Assembly (NCBI RefSeq): GCF_023101085.1
Contig: NZ_CP064703.1
Coordinates: 558,001 to 622,000, forward strand
DNA length: 64,000 nucleotides
Source: Bradyrhizobium sp. 170
GTDB taxonomy: Bacteria; Pseudomonadota; Alphaproteobacteria; Rhizobiales; Xanthobacteraceae
Direction: 5' to 3'
Shown: one piece after another, positions 35,913 to 44,816 of the stretch
Layout of the letters: every line of letters begins with the position of its first letter
Numbering within the stretch: the first letter of the stretch is position 1
Made by a program: the position numbers and the translations under genes
The notes under the pieces: generated by a model
Databases searched by the model: none
Told to the model about the DNA's origin: nothing
The model's input: only the letters and a program-made list of their open reading frames with translations

Positions 35913-37121
35913 ATGACCAATAGCGCCACGTCGCATCTGCTTCCCGTCTTTGCCAGGGTCGATCTCGGCTTCGAGCGCGGCGAGGGCTGTTGGCTGACCG
36001 CCACCAATGGCGATCGCTATCTCGACTTCACCTCGGGGGTTGCGGTGAACGCGCTGGGTCACTGCCATCCGCATCTGATTGCGGCGCTGCAGGAACAGTC
36101 GACCAAGCTGTGGCACATGTCGAACCTGTTCAAGAGCCCGGACGGCGAGAAGCTCGCCGCGCGGCTCTGCGAGCAGAGCTTTGCCGACCTCGTGTTCTTC
36201 TGCAATTCCGGCGCCGAGGCGATGGAAGGCGTGATCAAGGTCGTGCGCCGCTATCAATTCTCCAAGGGGCATCCCGAACGCTATCGGCTCGTCACCTTCG
36301 AGGGCGCGTTCCATGGCCGCACTTTGGGCACGCTCGCCGCGACCGGCTCCGCCAAATATCTCGAAGGCTTTGGGCCGCCGATGGAGGGCTTCGACCAGGT
36401 ACCGCACGGCGATCTCGACGCAGTGAAGAAAGCGATCGGGCCGCACACCGCGGGCATCCTGATCGAGCCGGTGCAGGGCGAGGGCGGCGTGCGCTCCGCA
36501 CCGCAGTCATTCTTCAAGGCGCTGCGTCAGCTCTGCGACGAGAAGGGCCTGCTGCTGGCGTTCGACGAGGTGCAGACCGGCATGGGCCGCACCGGCGATC
36601 TGTTCGCCTACAAGCGCGTTGGCGCGACGCCGGATGTGATGTCGCTGGCCAAGGCACTCGGCGGCGGTTTTCCGATCGGCGCGGTGCTGGCCACCGCGGA
36701 AGCCGCAAGCGGCATGACGCCGGGCTCGCACGGCTCGACCTTCGGCGGCAATCCGCTGGCGATCGCTTCCGCCAACGCCGTGCTCGACGTGATGCTCAAA
36801 CCCGGCTTCTTCGACCATGTGCAGAAGATGTCGCTTTTGCTCAAACAGAAACTGGCCTCCGTGGTCGATCGTTATCCCACCGTGCTCTCGGAAGTGCGCG
36901 GCGAGGGACTCCTGGTCGGCGTCAAGGCCGTGGTGCCGTCGGGCGATCTCGTCAATGCGTTGCGCGACCAGAAATTGCTCACCGTCGGCGCCGGCGACAA
37001 TGTGGTGCGGTTCCTGGCGCCGTTGATCGTGACCGAGGCCGAGATCGACGAGTCCATTCAGATGCTCGAGCGCGCCTGCATCGCGCTGTCGGGCACTCAG
37101 TTGAAGAAGGCGGCGGGATGA
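35913..37121 (+). CDS. argD: Acetylornithine aminotransferase
   Basis: A 402-residue class III PLP aminotransferase for arginine synthesis, converting N-acetylglutamate semialdehyde to N-acetylornithine. Motifs: the [16 protein letters not shown] segment near 98, [14 protein letters not shown] near 132, [14 protein letters not shown] near 215, and the PLP lysine in [15 protein letters not shown] near 243. The ATG at 35913 lies three codons after an in-frame GTG; no strong ribosome site is visible. It overlaps argF by four bases and is preceded by the structured RNA candidate. Confidence 0.93.
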   Translation: MTNSATSHLLPVFARVDLGFERGEGCWLTATNGDRYLDFTSGVAVNALGHCHPHLIAALQEQSTKLWHMSNLFKSPDGEKLAARLCEQSFADLVFFCNSGAEAMEGVIKVVRRYQFSKGHPERYRLVTFEGAFHGRTLGTLAATGSAKYLEGFGPPMEGFDQVPHGDLDAVKKAIGPHTAGILIEPVQGEGGVRSAPQSFFKALRQLCDEKGLLLAFDEVQTGMGRTGDLFAYKRVGATPDVMSLAKALGGGFPIGAVLATAEAASGMTPGSHGSTFGGNPLAIASANAVLDVMLKPGFFDHVQKMSLLLKQKLASVVDRYPTVLSEVRGEGLLVGVKAVVPSGDLVNALRDQKLLTVGAGDNVVRFLAPLIVTEAEIDESIQMLERACIALSGTQLKKAAG

Positions 37122-38047
37122 TGAGCAAATCCGTCCGTCACTTTCTCGATATCAACGAATTGCCGCCGAAGGAGTTGCGCAACATGCTGGCGCTGAGCGC
37201 CGACATGAAGGCGAAACTCAAGGCGCATGAAAAAGCCAAGAAGCCGCTCGAAGGCAAGACGTTGGCAATGATCTTCGAACGTCCGTCGACCCGCACGCGG
37301 GTGTCGTTCGATGTCGGCATGCGCCAGCTCGGCGGCGAGTCCATCATGCTGACGGGTGCAGAGATGCAGCTCGGTCGCGGCGAGACCATCGCCGACACCG
37401 CGCGCGTGCTGTCGCGCTATGTCGATGCGATCATGATCCGCATCCTCAACCACGACGCGCTGCTGGAACTGGCCGCGCACGCCACCGTGCCCGTGATCAA
37501 CGGGCTGACGCGGCGCTCGCATCCCTGCCAGGTGATGGCCGACCTGATGACCTTCGAGGAGCATCGCGGGCCGATCGAGGGCAAGACCGTGGCCTGGACC
37601 GGCGACGACAACAACGTGCTGGCCTCATGGGCGCATGCGGCGGAGCGTTTCAAGTTCCAGCTCAATGTCGCGACCCCGCCGCAGCTTGCGCCGAACAAAG
37701 CGATGAAGGACTGGATCAAGGCAACGCAAGCCCCGATCGTGCTCGGCAACGATCCCGAGGCCGCCGTCCGCGACGCCGATTGCGTCGTCACCGATACGTG
37801 GGTGTCGATGGGCGACAAGGACGGCGAACATCGCCACAACGTGCTCAAGCCCTATCAGGTCAATGAGAAGCTGATGTCGCTGGCCAAGAGTGATGCGATC
37901 TTCATGCATTGCCTGCCCGCGCATCGCGGCGAGGAGGTCACCGACGAGGTGATCGACGGTCCGCAATCGGTGGTGTTCGACGAGGCGGAAAATCGCCTGC
38001 ATGCGCAGAAAGGCATTCTCGCCTGGTGTTTTAACGAAGTGGCGTAG
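37118..38047 (+). CDS. argF: Ornithine carbamoyltransferase
   Basis: A 309-residue enzyme making citrulline from ornithine and carbamoyl phosphate. The carbamoyl-phosphate motif STRTR is near 57, with HPCQ near 134, and the ornithine-binding [11 protein letters not shown] near 266. Start codons at 37118 and 37121 both overlap the argD stop, so argD-argF are translationally coupled. Confidence 0.94.
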   Translation: MMSKSVRHFLDINELPPKELRNMLALSADMKAKLKAHEKAKKPLEGKTLAMIFERPSTRTRVSFDVGMRQLGGESIMLTGAEMQLGRGETIADTARVLSRYVDAIMIRILNHDALLELAAHATVPVINGLTRRSHPCQVMADLMTFEEHRGPIEGKTVAWTGDDNNVLASWAHAAERFKFQLNVATPPQLAPNKAMKDWIKATQAPIVLGNDPEAAVRDADCVVTDTWVSMGDKDGEHRHNVLKPYQVNEKLMSLAKSDAIFMHCLPAHRGEEVTDEVIDGPQSVVFDEAENRLHAQKGILAWCFNEVA

Positions 38048-38053
38048 CCCTTG

Positions 38054-38174
38054 ACGTCGTCCCTGCGAACGCAGGGACCCATACCGCGTGATCTCTCGAT
38101 CATCGCGATATGGTAGACATCATCTGTAGTAACAAAAGCCGGTGGCTATGGGTCCCTTCGTGCGCAGGGACGAC
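38054..38174. repeat. Long palindromic repeat, CGTCGTCCCTGCG family
   Basis: Ends ACGTCGTCCCTGCGAACGCA (left) and GCGCAGGGACGAC (right), 121 bases, fill the argF-hslO gap. Its arms are nearly identical to those at 17102-17224. Confidence 0.85.
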
Positions 38175-38241
38175 TCGTGGAGATATTTCACGCCTCTCAA
38201 CCCCCTTTCACTTTGGCCCAACCGACCCCAGATAAAGCGCC

Positions 38242-39243
38242 ATGGATTCACAATCAGACATCAAAATCACGACCGAGGCGCCCGTTCGCGCGCCCTCGTC
38301 CGTTCCCGTCGATGACGCCGTGCTGCCGTTCGAGGTCGCAGAACTCGACCTGCGGGGACGGCTGACCCGGCTCGGCCCCGCGCTCGATGATATCCTGACC
38401 AAGCACGATTATCCGACGCCGGTTGGCAAACTGCTCGGCGAAGCGATCGTGCTGGCGACGCTGCTTGGCTCGGCGCTGAAATTCGACGGCCGCTTCATCC
38501 TGCAGACGCAGACCGACGGCCCGGTGTCGTTCCTGATCGTGGATTTCCAGTCGCCGGATCGCCTGCGCGCCTATGCGCGCTACGACGCGAAGCGGCTGAA
38601 GGACGGCCAGGATACAGGCGCGCTGCTGGGCAAGGGTCATCTCGCCATGACTGTCGATCAGGGGCAGGACATGAGCCGCTACCAGGGCCTGGTAGCGCTC
38701 GACGGCGGCAGCCTCGAAGACGCCGCGCATGAATATTTCCTGCGCTCCGAGCAGATCCCGACCCGCGTGCGGCTCGCGGTCGGCGAGGAATGGCGCGGCG
38801 GCGACGGCGGAAAACACCGCTGGCGCGCCGGCGGCATGCTGCTGCAGTTCTTGCCGAAAGCGCCCGAGCGGGCGCGGCAGGCCGACCTGCATCCCGGCGA
38901 TGCGCCGGATGGCGCGGCGACGCATTCCGTTGCCGAAGATGACGCCTGGGTCGAGGGCCAGTCGCTGATCGGCACCGTCGAGGATGTCGAGCTGATCGAT
39001 CCCGATCTGTCGGGCGAGCGCTTGCTGTATCGCCTCTTTCACGAACGCGGCGTGCGCGTGTTCACGCCGCTGCCGTTGCGCGCGCAATGCTCGTGCTCGC
39101 GCGAAGCGGTGTCGGCGATGCTGAAAAGCTTCGCGCTGAAAGACCGTGCCGAGATGGTCAAGGACGACAAGGTGGTGGTGACTTGTGAGTTCTGCTCCTC
39201 GGTCTACCAGTTCACCCCGCATGAAGCGGGCGTGGAAGAGTAG
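38242..39243 (+). CDS. hslO: Hsp33 redox-regulated chaperone
   Basis: A 333-residue Hsp33. The N-terminal chaperone domain opens VLPFEVAELDLRGRLTRLG near 27 and contains GHLAMTVDQG near 132. The zinc-switch cysteines C283-x-C285 and C315-x2-C318 are intact. Oxidation of these cysteines releases zinc and switches on the holdase. The N-terminal extension of about 25 residues is longer than in E. coli. It stands alone between repeats. Confidence 0.94.
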   Translation: MDSQSDIKITTEAPVRAPSSVPVDDAVLPFEVAELDLRGRLTRLGPALDDILTKHDYPTPVGKLLGEAIVLATLLGSALKFDGRFILQTQTDGPVSFLIVDFQSPDRLRAYARYDAKRLKDGQDTGALLGKGHLAMTVDQGQDMSRYQGLVALDGGSLEDAAHEYFLRSEQIPTRVRLAVGEEWRGGDGGKHRWRAGGMLLQFLPKAPERARQADLHPGDAPDGAATHSVAEDDAWVEGQSLIGTVEDVELIDPDLSGERLLYRLFHERGVRVFTPLPLRAQCSCSREAVSAMLKSFALKDRAEMVKDDKVVVTCEFCSSVYQFTPHEAGVEE

Positions 39244-39250
39244 CTGCTTC

Positions 39251-39336
39251 GTAGGGTGGGCAAAGCGCAGCGTGCCCGCCATCTATCCGCGACACCACCC
39301 TTGAATGGTGGGCACGCTGCGCTTTGCCCACCCTAC
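39251..39336. repeat. Palindromic repeat, GTAGGGTGGGCAAAG family
   Basis: GTAGGGTGGGCAAAGCGCAG on the left is complementary to the right end CTGCGCTTTGCCCACCCTAC, with an inner GTGCCCGCC/GGTGGGCAC pair. 86 bases in all. Relatives are at 43253 and 50837. Confidence 0.88.
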
Positions 39337-39346
39337 GGATTATCCC

Positions 39347-39424
39347 CGTCATTGCGAGCGAAGCGAAGCAATCCATCTCTCCGCTTGCCGCGCCATGGAT
39401 TGCTTCGCTCCGCTCGCAATGACG
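39347..39424. repeat. Palindromic repeat, CGTCATTGCGAG family
   Basis: CGTCATTGCGAGCGAAGCGA pairs with TCGCTCCGCTCGCAATGACG apart from a few bases. AGCAATCCAT/ATGGATTGCT forms the inner stem. It is 10 bases after the preceding element. Confidence 0.88.
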
Positions 39425-39451
39425 GGAGGGAACGGTGCCCCCGAGGAATCC

Positions 39452-39537
39452 GTAGCCCGGATGGAGCGCAGCGCAATCCGGGATTCTCACAGCTGGCTAA
39501 ACCTGTCCCGGATTGCGCTGCGCTCCATCCGGGCTAC
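39452..39537. repeat. Palindromic repeat, GTAGCCCGGATGGAG family
   Basis: GTAGCCCGGATGGAGCGCAG and the complementary CTGCGCTCCATCCGGGCTAC bound 86 bases, with an inner CGCAATCCGGGA/TCCCGGATTGCG pair. Third element in a row between hslO and apaG, and the only copy of its type here. Confidence 0.88.
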
Positions 39538-39572
39538 GAAGGAAGACGCTACGAAGGGAGGTCGCGATGTCC

Positions 39573-39965
39573 CTAATTCAACACCCGCCTGCTGTCAGGG
39601 CTATCGAGCGAGAACGTCGGCACGTCGATCTCAAACCGTTCGCCGCTTTCGCTGACCATCTGGTAGCGCCCGGTCATGAAGCCCGACGCGGTCGGCAGCG
39701 GCACGCCGCTCGTGTATTCGAAGCGCTCGCCCGGCGCCAGAACAGGCTGCTCGCCGACCACGCCTTCGCCGCGGACTTCCTGCTTGCGGCCGGTGGCGTC
39801 GGTGATGATCCAGTGCCGGGTACGGAGCTGCACGGTCTCGGCGCCGGTGTTGGTGATGACGATGGTGTAGGACCAGAAATACTGGCCCTTGTCGACCGAG
39901 GAGCGCCCGGGGAGGAAGTTCGGTTCGACGGTGACTTCGATCTGACGGGTGACGGCGCGGTACAT
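39573..39965 (-). CDS. apaG: ApaG domain protein
   Basis: A protein of 130 residues made of the ApaG immunoglobulin-like fold. Typical segments are YFWSYTIVITNTGAETVQL near 38-56, the TGRKQEVRGEGVVGEQPVLAPGE loop around 70-92 and GFMTGRYQM near 108. The function in bacteria is uncertain (once linked to cobalt/magnesium tolerance). The ATG at 39963-39965 has a GGAAG site; the long upstream extension lacks family similarity. Confidence 0.92.
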   Translation of the reverse strand: MYRAVTRQIEVTVEPNFLPGRSSVDKGQYFWSYTIVITNTGAETVQLRTRHWIITDATGRKQEVRGEGVVGEQPVLAPGERFEYTSGVPLPTASGFMTGRYQMVSESGERFEIDVPTFSLDSPDSRRVLN

Positions 39966-40198
39966 GCGGGCAAGCTTCCGGAAATCCTGTTCGGCATCAT
40001 AGCCAAGAATGCCGGGGGAACAATCTCCGGTCCGCCGGGTTTGCCGGTTGTTTGATCGCGGTTTCAACATAGTTCCATTCTAGAGCGCACCCGCGCGTGG
40101 TCCGGCCCCGTATCTGCTGGCGTATCTTGTGTGCAAGTTGCGGGCCGATATTATCTTTCCCGGACAGTGCACGCCTAAAGCTCAACTCACGGTGCCAG

Positions 40199-41440
40199 AT
40201 GTCGTCCATTGCCGATCAAGTTGCCGGAACGCCCCTCAGCGATAGCAAGGCCGCGGTGCTTTCTGCGCCGGCGATTGCGCTGCCGGTGGCCGGCGAGCGC
40301 GAATTGCGGCTCGACCTGTTTCGCGGGATGGCGCTGTGGCTGATCTTCATCGACCATCTGCCGACCAACATCCTGACCTGGTTCACGATCCGCAATTACG
40401 GATTTTCCGACGCCACCGAAATCTTCATCTTCATCTCCGGATACACCGCCGCCTTCGTCTACGGCCGCGCGATGCTGGAGGCCGGCTTCGTGGTGGCGAC
40501 CGCGCGGATCATGCGCCGGGTCTGGCAGATCTACGTCGCGCATGTGTTCCTGTTCACGATCTTCCTCGCCGAAATTTCCTACGTCGCCACCCGTTTCGAG
40601 AACCCGCTCTACAGCGAGGAAATGGGCATCATGGATTTTCTCAAGCAGCCTGATGTCACCATCGTCCAGGCGCTGCTCCTGAGATTCCGGCCTGTCAACA
40701 TGGATGTGCTGCCGCTCTACATCGTGCTGATGCTGTTTCTGCCCGTCATCCTGTGGCTGATGAAGTGGCGGGCCGACATCGCGCTGGGGCTGTCAGTGCT
40801 GCTGTACGCACTGACCTGGCACTTCGACTGGTATCTGACGGCCTATCCGAGCGGCTTCTGGATCTTCAATCCGTTCTGCTGGCAGTTGCTGTTCGTCTTC
40901 GGCGCCTGGTGCGCGCTGGGCGGCGCGGCGCGGATGTCCCGCATCCTGACGTCGCCGGTGACGATGTGGATCTGCATTGCCTATCTGACGTTTGCCTTCT
41001 TCGTCACGTTGACCTGGCACATACCGCAGCTCAGCTTTCTGATGCCGAAGCGGCTCGAACAGTGGATGTATCCGATCACCAAGACGGATCTGGACGTGCT
41101 GCGCTTTGCCCATTTCCTGGCGCTGGCGGCGCTCACCGTGCGCTTCCTGCGCAAGGATTGGTCGGGGCTCAAATCGCCCTGGCTGCGACCATTGATCCTG
41201 TGCGGCCAGCATTCGCTTGAGATATTCTGCCTCGGCGTCTTCCTGGCCTTTGCCGGGCACTTCGTGCTGGCCGAAGTTGGCGGGGGTGCTTTCGCGCACG
41301 CCCTGGTGAGCCTTGCCGGAATCCTCTTCATGTGGGGCGTGGCGTGGGTTATTTCGTGGTACAAGCATTCGGCCGACAAAGGAGCGTCGAAAACGAAAAT
41401 CGCGGGTGGCAACTCCGACATGGCGGGAGGAAGCGCATGA
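40199..41440 (+). CDS. opgC: OpgC-family membrane acyltransferase
   Basis: A 413-residue inner-membrane protein with about ten spans. It opens with the OpgC pattern ELRLDLFRGMALWLIFIDHLP near 38-58 (arginine, aspartate and histidine in the first span) and TEIFIFISGYTAAFVYGRAM near 75-94. In Rhodobacter and Escherichia OpgC succinylates osmoregulated periplasmic glucans. Its stop overlaps the start of a periplasmic SGNH-like gene, with a second SGNH gene 12 bases further on, so the three probably make one system that modifies a periplasmic glycan. Confidence 0.88.
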   Translation: MSSIADQVAGTPLSDSKAAVLSAPAIALPVAGERELRLDLFRGMALWLIFIDHLPTNILTWFTIRNYGFSDATEIFIFISGYTAAFVYGRAMLEAGFVVATARIMRRVWQIYVAHVFLFTIFLAEISYVATRFENPLYSEEMGIMDFLKQPDVTIVQALLLRFRPVNMDVLPLYIVLMLFLPVILWLMKWRADIALGLSVLLYALTWHFDWYLTAYPSGFWIFNPFCWQLLFVFGAWCALGGAARMSRILTSPVTMWICIAYLTFAFFVTLTWHIPQLSFLMPKRLEQWMYPITKTDLDVLRFAHFLALAALTVRFLRKDWSGLKSPWLRPLILCGQHSLEIFCLGVFLAFAGHFVLAEVGGGAFAHALVSLAGILFMWGVAWVISWYKHSADKGASKTKIAGGNSDMAGGSA

Positions 41441-42198
41441 GGCCCGGTTCTGGAGCTGTGCTGATCCTGACGCTGTTTGCCGGTCTTGCAGCCGCTGGTT
41501 TTGCGCGCGCCCAGGATGCTGCCCCGCAGACCTGCGAAGTTCCGGGCTATCTCCTCTCCACCGAGAGCACGCTTCCGAAGGTGGCCGAGGCCGTCAAGAA
41601 CGCCCGGCCACTGACCGTCCTGGTGGTGGGGAGCCGCTCCTCGACCATCCTTTCCTCCGAAGCCAGCGCCTATCCCGCCAAGCTGCAGGCGGCCCTGAAG
41701 GAGAAGCTGCCCTCGATCCCGATCAACCTCTCCGTAGAACTACAGACCGGGAAGACGGCCGAGGAGGTCGACGCCAGCCTCGTTAAGCTGGTGGAAGCAA
41801 AAAGGCCTACTTTGGTCATCTGGCAGACGGGAACCGTCGATGCTATGCGATCCGTCGATCCCGACGATTTTCGCGGTGCCATCGACGAGGGAGTTGCTGC
41901 ACTGCAAAATGCAGGAGCCGATGTGGTTCTGGTCAATCTGCAATACAGCCCGCGCACGGAAACGATGATTTCCGCGCCGCCATACCTAGATAATATGCGC
42001 GTGGTGGCGCAGCAGCATAATGTTCCGCTGTTCGACCGGTTTGCCATCATGCGTCACTGGAACGATGCCGGAGATTTCGACCTGTTCAGTACTTTTCATG
42101 GCACCGACATGGCCAAACGGGTTCATGGCTGCCTAGGCCGCGCGCTGTCGAAATTTGTGCTCGATGCGGCCCGCCTCGATCAGGCGCAGCAGAATTAG
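41437..42198 (+). CDS. Periplasmic SGNH-like protein with degenerate catalytic site
   Basis: A 253-residue protein with a signal peptide ending near residue 25 (ARAQ). The SGNH/GDSL fold is recognisable by VLVVGSRSST near 61-70 and the LVIWQTGTVDA block near 116-126. Compared with the next gene, the GTN block is GTV (V124 in place of Asn) and the DxxH block reads STFH (Ser for Asp). Serine and histidine may survive. It is thus probably inactive or altered, perhaps a binding partner. The ATG overlaps the opgC stop. Confidence 0.78.
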   Translation: MRPGSGAVLILTLFAGLAAAGFARAQDAAPQTCEVPGYLLSTESTLPKVAEAVKNARPLTVLVVGSRSSTILSSEASAYPAKLQAALKEKLPSIPINLSVELQTGKTAEEVDASLVKLVEAKRPTLVIWQTGTVDAMRSVDPDDFRGAIDEGVAALQNAGADVVLVNLQYSPRTETMISAPPYLDNMRVVAQQHNVPLFDRFAIMRHWNDAGDFDLFSTFHGTDMAKRVHGCLGRALSKFVLDAARLDQAQQN

Positions 42199-42210
42199 GG
42201 ACCAGCGTTA

Positions 42211-43242
42211 ATGAGTCGTCACTACCCTTTTTGTTTGTCGATATTGCTGACTGTCTTCGCCGCGGGCCTGGCGCTATTGATGCCTGCCTCGGTGTCGCCG
42301 CTGCGTGCCCAGACGGCCCCGCAACAGACCGCCCAGCAGGCGGCGCTGTCCGACAACGCCAAGACTGAAAACAAGACTGAAAACAAGCCCTCCGCTGAAA
42401 GCGCGCCGCCGCAGGCCGCGCCGGCGGCTGCCGCCAATCCGGCCGCGCAGAAGGGCATCACCGGCAAGGCGATCGACAAGGTGAAGGAGGTCGCGAAATC
42501 GACCGGCGACATCTTCAGCCGTGTTCCTTGCTTGCCGCCAAAGGGTGCTTCCAAATCGATGGGATCGCTGCCGCGCGTCGCGAGCAAGCTCGTCGCGGGT
42601 CAGCCGGTGGTGATAGTCGCGTTCGGATCGTCATCGACCGCCGGCTTCGGCGCGACCTCGCCGGAATTCAACTATCCCAACCGGCTCGCCGCGCAATTGC
42701 GCCGGCAATATCCGACGGCCGACATCTCCGTCGTCAATGCCGGCAAGGGCGGCGAGGACGCGCCGGAAATGATGAAGCGGCTGCAGACCTCCGTCATCGA
42801 CATGCATCCGGACCTGGTGATCTGGCAAGTCGGCACCAACGCCGTGCTGCGCAACCTAGATCCGGGTGAGACTGCAAAACTCGTCGAGGAAGGCATCGCG
42901 CGCATTCAGGCTGTTGGCGCCGACATCGTGCTGATCGATCCGCAATATTCGCCGCGGGTCAACGAGCACGCCGAAAGCGCCGGCAAGATGATGACGCTGC
43001 TGAACAAGACCGCCGAGCTTCGCAAGGTCGGCTTATTTCCGCGCTTCGCGGTCATGAAGGACTGGCACGAAAAGCAGGCGATCCCGATCGAGAACTTCGT
43101 GATCGCTGACGGCCTGCACATGAGCGACTGGGGCTACGCCTGCTTCGCGCAACTGCTCGGCGACGACATCATCAGGTCGGTCGGCCAGATCAAGCTCGGC
43201 GTCAACGTGCCGTCGGACGTGCGGGCGTATAGGCCGATGTGA
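42211..43242 (+). CDS. Periplasmic SGNH/GDSL hydrolase
   Basis: A 343-residue protein. A signal peptide (to about residue 33, LRAQ) is followed by a low-complexity Ala/Pro/Gln linker of about 45 residues with a KTENKTENK repeat, then the SGNH domain. Block I is AFGSSSTAG (S141), block II NAGKGGED (G180), block III QVGTNA (N210) and block V DGLHMSD (D300, H303), all intact. It probably moves or removes acyl groups on a periplasmic glycan. It is 12 bases downstream of the degenerate paralogue. Confidence 0.88.
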   Translation: MSRHYPFCLSILLTVFAAGLALLMPASVSPLRAQTAPQQTAQQAALSDNAKTENKTENKPSAESAPPQAAPAAAANPAAQKGITGKAIDKVKEVAKSTGDIFSRVPCLPPKGASKSMGSLPRVASKLVAGQPVVIVAFGSSSTAGFGATSPEFNYPNRLAAQLRRQYPTADISVVNAGKGGEDAPEMMKRLQTSVIDMHPDLVIWQVGTNAVLRNLDPGETAKLVEEGIARIQAVGADIVLIDPQYSPRVNEHAESAGKMMTLLNKTAELRKVGLFPRFAVMKDWHEKQAIPIENFVIADGLHMSDWGYACFAQLLGDDIIRSVGQIKLGVNVPSDVRAYRPM

Positions 43243-43252
43243 GGTGAGATTC

Positions 43253-43346
43253 GTAGGGTGGGCAAAGGCGCGTCAGCGCCGTGCCCACCATTCTATCAGG
43301 ATGCACGCGGCACGATGGTGGGCACGCTTCGCTTTGCCCACCCTAC
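43253..43346. repeat. Palindromic repeat, GTAGGGTGGGCAAAG family
   Basis: GTAGGGTGGGCAAAGGCGCG is matched by CGCTTTGCCCACCCTAC, with inner GTGCCCACCAT/ATGGTGGGCAC. It sits between convergent transcripts and can act as a terminator in both directions. Confidence 0.88.
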
Positions 43347-43361
43347 GCATTTGCAGCTACC

Positions 43362-44555
43362 TCACGCCTTCTCCAGCGCAGCCGTAAAATCCTCGATCAG
43401 ATCATCGGCATGCTCGAGCCCGGCGGAGAAGCGGATGAAGCCTTCGCTGATGCCGAGTTCGGCGCGCGCCTCCGGCGTCAGGCGTTGATGCGTCGTCGTC
43501 GCAGGATGCGTGACGAGGCTCTTGGCGTCGCCGAGATTGTTCGAGATGCGCGCGATCCGCATCGCGTTGAGGCAGCGGAATGCGGCCGGCTTGCCGCCCT
43601 TGACCTCGAAGCCGACCAGCGTCGAGCCGGCGCGCATCTGCTTCTTCACCAGCTCGGCTTGCGGGTGATCGGCGCGGCCGGGATAGATCAGCCGCGAGAT
43701 CTTCGGATGCGACGCGAGCACGTCGGCGACCTTGCCCGCCGTTTCGGTCTGCGCGCGCACGCGCACGCCGAGCGTCTCCAGGCCCTTGAGCAGGGCCCAG
43801 GCGTTGAACGGCGAGAGCGATGGCCCGGTCTGGCGCATGAAGTTATGGATGTGCTCGGCGATGAAAGCTTCCGACGACAGGATGATGCCGCCCAGGCAGC
43901 GGCCCTGGCCGTCGATATGCTTGGTTGCGGAGTAGACCACGACGTCGGCGCCAAGCGAAAGCGGGCTCTGCCAGATCGGCGTGGCGAAGACGTTGTCGAC
44001 GATCAACCGTGCGCCGCCACTGTGCGCGATCTCGGCAATCGCCGGGATGTCGAGCACGTCGAGCGTCGGATTGGTCGGGCTCTCCAGGAAGAAGGACTTG
44101 GTGTTCGGCCGCAATGCGCGCTGCCACTGGTCGAGATCAAGACCGTCGACCAGCGTCGTCTCGATGCCGTAGCGCGGCAACAGATCCTGCACCACGTAAA
44201 GGCACGAGCCGAACAGGGCTTTCGAGGCGACGACATGGTCGCCGGCCCGGAGCGGCGCGAGGATCGCGGTCGTCACCGCGGCCATGCCGGTCGCGGTCGA
44301 GCGCGCGGCTTCCGCGCCCTCGAGCTCGATCATGCGGCGCTCGAACATATCAATCGTCGGATTGGAATAGCGCGAATAGATGAAGCCGGGCTCCTGGCCC
44401 TTGAACCGGGCCTCGCACTGCTCCGCGCTGTCGTAGACGTAGCCCTGGGTGAGGAACAGCGCCTCCGACGTCTCGCCGAATTGCGAGCGCAGCGTGCCGC
44501 CATGGACAAGGCGGGTTTCGGGGCGATAACGCTTGGTAGAACGAGTCTCAGACAT
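43362..44555 (-). CDS. metZ: O-succinylhomoserine sulfhydrylase
   Basis: A 397-residue Cys/Met-metabolism PLP enzyme that makes homocysteine directly from O-succinylhomoserine and sulfide. Motifs: YSRYSNPTIDMFERRM near 60, the GMAAVTTAIL loop near 88, and the PLP lysine in YSATKHIDGQGRCLGG near 207. The start ATG at 44553-44555 is 21 codons inside a longer frame that would run into the leader. A SAM-II riboswitch and terminator lie upstream, confirming its methionine role. Confidence 0.93.
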   Translation of the reverse strand: MSETRSTKRYRPETRLVHGGTLRSQFGETSEALFLTQGYVYDSAEQCEARFKGQEPGFIYSRYSNPTIDMFERRMIELEGAEAARSTATGMAAVTTAILAPLRAGDHVVASKALFGSCLYVVQDLLPRYGIETTLVDGLDLDQWQRALRPNTKSFFLESPTNPTLDVLDIPAIAEIAHSGGARLIVDNVFATPIWQSPLSLGADVVVYSATKHIDGQGRCLGGIILSSEAFIAEHIHNFMRQTGPSLSPFNAWALLKGLETLGVRVRAQTETAGKVADVLASHPKISRLIYPGRADHPQAELVKKQMRAGSTLVGFEVKGGKPAAFRCLNAMRIARISNNLGDAKSLVTHPATTTHQRLTPEARAELGISEGFIRFSAGLEHADDLIEDFTAALEKA

Positions 44556-44591
44556 GTGACCTCCGCCGTGACCATCTTGGAAAATGGTCAC

Positions 44592-44625
44592 AAAAAACCG
44601 GCCTGGAAAAATTTCCACAGGCCGG
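44592..44625 (-). terminator. Intrinsic terminator of the metZ riboswitch
   Basis: On the minus strand CCGGCCTG-tggaaatttttc-CAGGCCGG is followed by six T. It lies between the SAM-II aptamer and metZ and would stop transcription before the gene. Confidence 0.88.
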
Positions 44626-44647
44626 GATCACACGTGTCCCCGGCCTG
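44618..44647 (-). promoter_or_regulatory. Antiterminator helix of the metZ leader
   Basis: CAGGCCGGG (complement of 44639-44647) pairs with CCCGGCCTG (complement of 44618-44626). The second strand is also the 5' strand of the terminator, so the two structures exclude each other. The first strand begins right after the last aptamer base. Confidence 0.75.
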
Positions 44648-44700
44648 TTTAGCGACTTATTTAACGTGGCTGCAAGCCGGCCGGCTCAAATCACCACGGG
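44648..44700 (-). promoter_or_regulatory. SAM-II riboswitch
   Basis: Read on the minus strand this is CCCGTGGTGATTTGAGCC, then GGCTTGCAGCCACGTTAAA, then TAAGTCGCTAAA. It matches the SAM-II (metA) consensus: the GGTGATTTG start, GCTTGC, CCACGTTAAA and GCTAAA, with CGTGG/CCACG as helix P1. SAM-II senses S-adenosylmethionine and switches off methionine genes; metZ and metA are its usual targets in alphaproteobacteria. Confidence 0.93.
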
Positions 44701-44710
44701 ATAAGTCATG

Positions 44711-44739
44711 CTGATATTACCTCGCGCCCTTCCCGTCAA
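44711..44739 (-). promoter_or_regulatory. metZ promoter
   Basis: On the minus strand TTGACG (44734-44739), a 17-base spacer and TATCAG (44711-44716) place the start just upstream of the riboswitch. The -35 is five of six to consensus. Confidence 0.6.
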
Positions 44740-44816
44740 GGCGGCCATCGGATAACCCCTAAAAGCCCATATTTAAGAGGTTTGGATGACATTTGGGCCG
44801 TATTGAGGATCGCGCC

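Noticed and set aside
43281..44714. 477-codon plus-strand frame opposite metZ
   Set aside because: It begins in a repeat, runs antisense through metZ and its riboswitch, and encodes an implausible Arg/Ala/Glu-rich product.
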